Positions 62,630-64,000 of a stretch of DNA of 64,000 nt are shown piece by piece. Both the position numbers and the translations under genes were made by a program. Below the pieces are notes generated by a model, which saw only the letters and a list, made by a program, of their open reading frames with translations, was not told the DNA's origin and did not search any database. Source of the stretch: Candidatus Dependentiae bacterium. GTDB lineage: Bacteria; Babelota; Babeliae; Babelales; RVW-14. Location: NCBI GenBank assembly GCA_018266175.1, contig JAFEAY010000009.1, positions 1 through 64,000 on the forward strand, given 5' to 3'. Position 1 is the stretch's first letter. Each line of letters starts with the position of its first letter.

Positions 62630-64000
62630 ATGAAGCACATAAAGCTCGGTTTACCCATCTATTTTTTATTGACCGTGTTTACATTTTCACTTCTTCATAG
62701 TTCTCCAAATAGCCTTCAAAAGAATGCTGCAATAAATTCAACTCAAGGACTTTCGCATCTTGATGAGTGCTTAGTCCGTTCGAGTAAAAAAATTACAAAA
62801 CTGGTTCTTGATAACGGATTCACCGCATTACTCTATCAAACGCAACCAGAAAATATGTCACCCGAAGTGGTTACCATGCTTACCTTTGCAGTTGGCTCAA
62901 AAGACGAAGAGCACGGGCAATTTGGTTTTGCTCACGCGGTTGAACATATGATTTTTAAAGGCACCGAAAAAATGTCAGAGCTTGATCTGAAAGCAATCGC
63001 TGAAAAGTTTTGTATTGGCAGTATTGGAATTGGATACAACGCCAACACCAGCACAGATCTTACACGATACTATTTTAAAACTGATGAAAAAAATTGGCCT
63101 GTATTTCTTGGCATTCTTGCCGATTGCATGGAAAACGTTCGCTTTGATGAGCACCATTTTGCATCTGAAGTTAAAGCCATTGTTAACGAACTCAAAATGA
63201 GGAGTAAAGATCCATCAGGCCTTGTACATAACATTCTTGGCGAAGAATTTTATCCATCTAATCATCCTTACCACCATCCATTGGGAGGATTTAAAGAAGA
63301 CTTGCTTCAAGCAAATGCAGCCCAACTCAAAGCATTTTATAAGAAACACTACACTCCTGAAAAAGGTCTTTTAACCGTTGTTGGCAACGTTGATGTCGAA
63401 AGTTTTAAAAAACTTGTTTATCTTCATTTTGACTCAATCCCTGCAGCATCAAACATTGAAGATGCTCCAACATTTGATATGCCCGATCAACAAATTACGC
63501 AAAAGAAAATTGTTGTAAGTAAGCACATTCCAGCACCAATTCTATTTCTAACCTGGAAGACACTGAGCAACTATCAGGATCGCACAAGTGCACATGCTCA
63601 AGATTTTATGCAATACGTTTTACAGGAAAGGCTTCGCCCCTTACGCGATGAACACAATCTTGTTTTTGGCATATCAGCTGGCGGACATGTCGCTCAATTT
63701 GGGGGAAACATGTATATTTACCTGCGCCCGAAAAATGAAGCTGACCGTTCTTGGTTTGATAAAACCTTTAATAAAAAGTCTATTGTTAAACGATGTAAGC
63801 AATTTATCACTGATCAAATTAATGATTTAATGGTTAATGGTCCAACAGAACAAGAGCTTGCTAACTTTCGACACAATTCAAAAACGTCGCTTCTGGATGC
63901 TTTTCAGTACAACGTCTCTATCGCATCAATGTTTGCATCAAACTACTTTATTGAACGAAATGAATACCAAGTTTTTGATGACATAAGAGTTTGCGATTCA
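62630..64000 (+). CDS. Secreted M16-family zinc peptidase, 3' end cut by the window
   Basis: An open frame of 457 codons starts at the ATG at 62630 (AAGAGGAACTAAGC upstream) and runs off the right edge. Residues 1-24 form a signal peptide (IKLGLPIYFLLTVFTFSLLH). The inverted zinc motif of M16 peptidases is GFAHAVEHMIFKGTEK with His102, Glu105 and His106. The third ligand Glu is probably Glu180 or Glu187 in SEVKAIVNELKM. The region YHHPLGGFKEDL and the VVGNVDVESFKKLV strand are typical of the N-terminal M16 domain, and a second domain follows (RLRPLRDEHNLVFGISAGG). These enzymes cut peptides in the periplasm or outside. Full-length members are often 430-950 residues, so the true size is unknown. 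Confidence 0.92.
   Translation, partial: MKHIKLGLPIYFLLTVFTFSLLHSSPNSLQKNAAINSTQGLSHLDECLVRSSKKITKLVLDNGFTALLYQTQPENMSPEVVTMLTFAVGSKDEEHGQFGFAHAVEHMIFKGTEKMSELDLKAIAEKFCIGSIGIGYNANTSTDLTRYYFKTDEKNWPVFLGILADCMENVRFDEHHFASEVKAIVNELKMRSKDPSGLVHNILGEEFYPSNHPYHHPLGGFKEDLLQANAAQLKAFYKKHYTPEKGLLTVVGNVDVESFKKLVYLHFDSIPAASNIEDAPTFDMPDQQITQKKIVVSKHIPAPILFLTWKTLSNYQDRTSAHAQDFMQYVLQERLRPLRDEHNLVFGISAGGHVAQFGGNMYIYLRPKNEADRSWFDKTFNKKSIVKRCKQFITDQINDLMVNGPTEQELANFRHNSKTSLLDAFQYNVSIASMFASNYFIERNEYQVFDDIRVCDS

Overview
The window is a gene-dense, AT-rich chromosomal segment from what looks like a host-dependent, Gram-negative-type bacterium. Three things point that way: two adjacent non-mitochondrial ATP/ADP translocase genes, several ankyrin-repeat proteins with signal peptides, and many lineage-specific secreted proteins found as tandem paralogs. 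The combination resembles candidate phylum Dependentiae (TM6), protist-associated bacteria. This placement is an inference from gene content; no rRNA or other phylogenetic marker was analysed. I recognised no tRNA, rRNA, CRISPR array, transposase or prophage.

Layout. 1-10 kb: a cut-off beta-structured secreted protein, ychF, two tandem secreted paralogs, an ABC-F ATPase, an ankyrin protein, a helical secreted protein and a NurA-type nuclease whose 3' end is also present as an orphan fragment 1.5 kb away. 10-19 kb: a small secreted protein, a PQ-loop transporter, a lipoprotein-like FAD oxidoreductase, secA, a secreted WD40 protein and a secreted lipase-like hydrolase. 19-27 kb: the energy and housekeeping block atpD-atpC, two tlc translocases, a membrane RING-like protein and a PcrA/UvrD helicase. 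27-33.6 kb: effector-like genes (ankyrin proteins, a secreted HELGH metallopeptidase coupled to a hydrolase, a degenerating ankyrin cluster). 33.6-56.6 kb: a long minus-strand surface-glycan region with two mannose-1-phosphate guanylyltransferases, five polytopic GT-C-like transferases, asparagine synthetase B, a UDP-galactopyranose-mutase-like flavoprotein and galE, interleaved with secreted proteins of unknown function. 56.6-64 kb: a small secreted-protein family, a GNAT acetyltransferase, hisS, a coiled-coil protein and the start of a secreted M16 zinc peptidase.

How it fits together. The glycan block can make GDP-mannose and UDP-galactose-type sugars and move lipid-linked sugars or glycosylate at the membrane. 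The translocases would take up host ATP or other nucleotides while a split ATP synthase is retained. The signal-peptide-bearing ankyrin, RING-like, WD40, hydrolase and peptidase proteins form a set that could act in the periplasm, at the surface or in the host.

The observations I rate highest are: (i) two independent places where the 3' end of a conserved gene is duplicated around a lineage-specific gene; (ii) a predicted membrane protein with the second half of a RING-H2 finger; (iii) secretion-type N-termini on enzymes that are normally cytoplasmic (a ManC copy, GalE, a flavin reductase); (iv) a pair of large anchored proteins with lysine-rich helical repeats; (v) extended -10 promoter motifs (TGn-TAnnnT) ahead of many genes.
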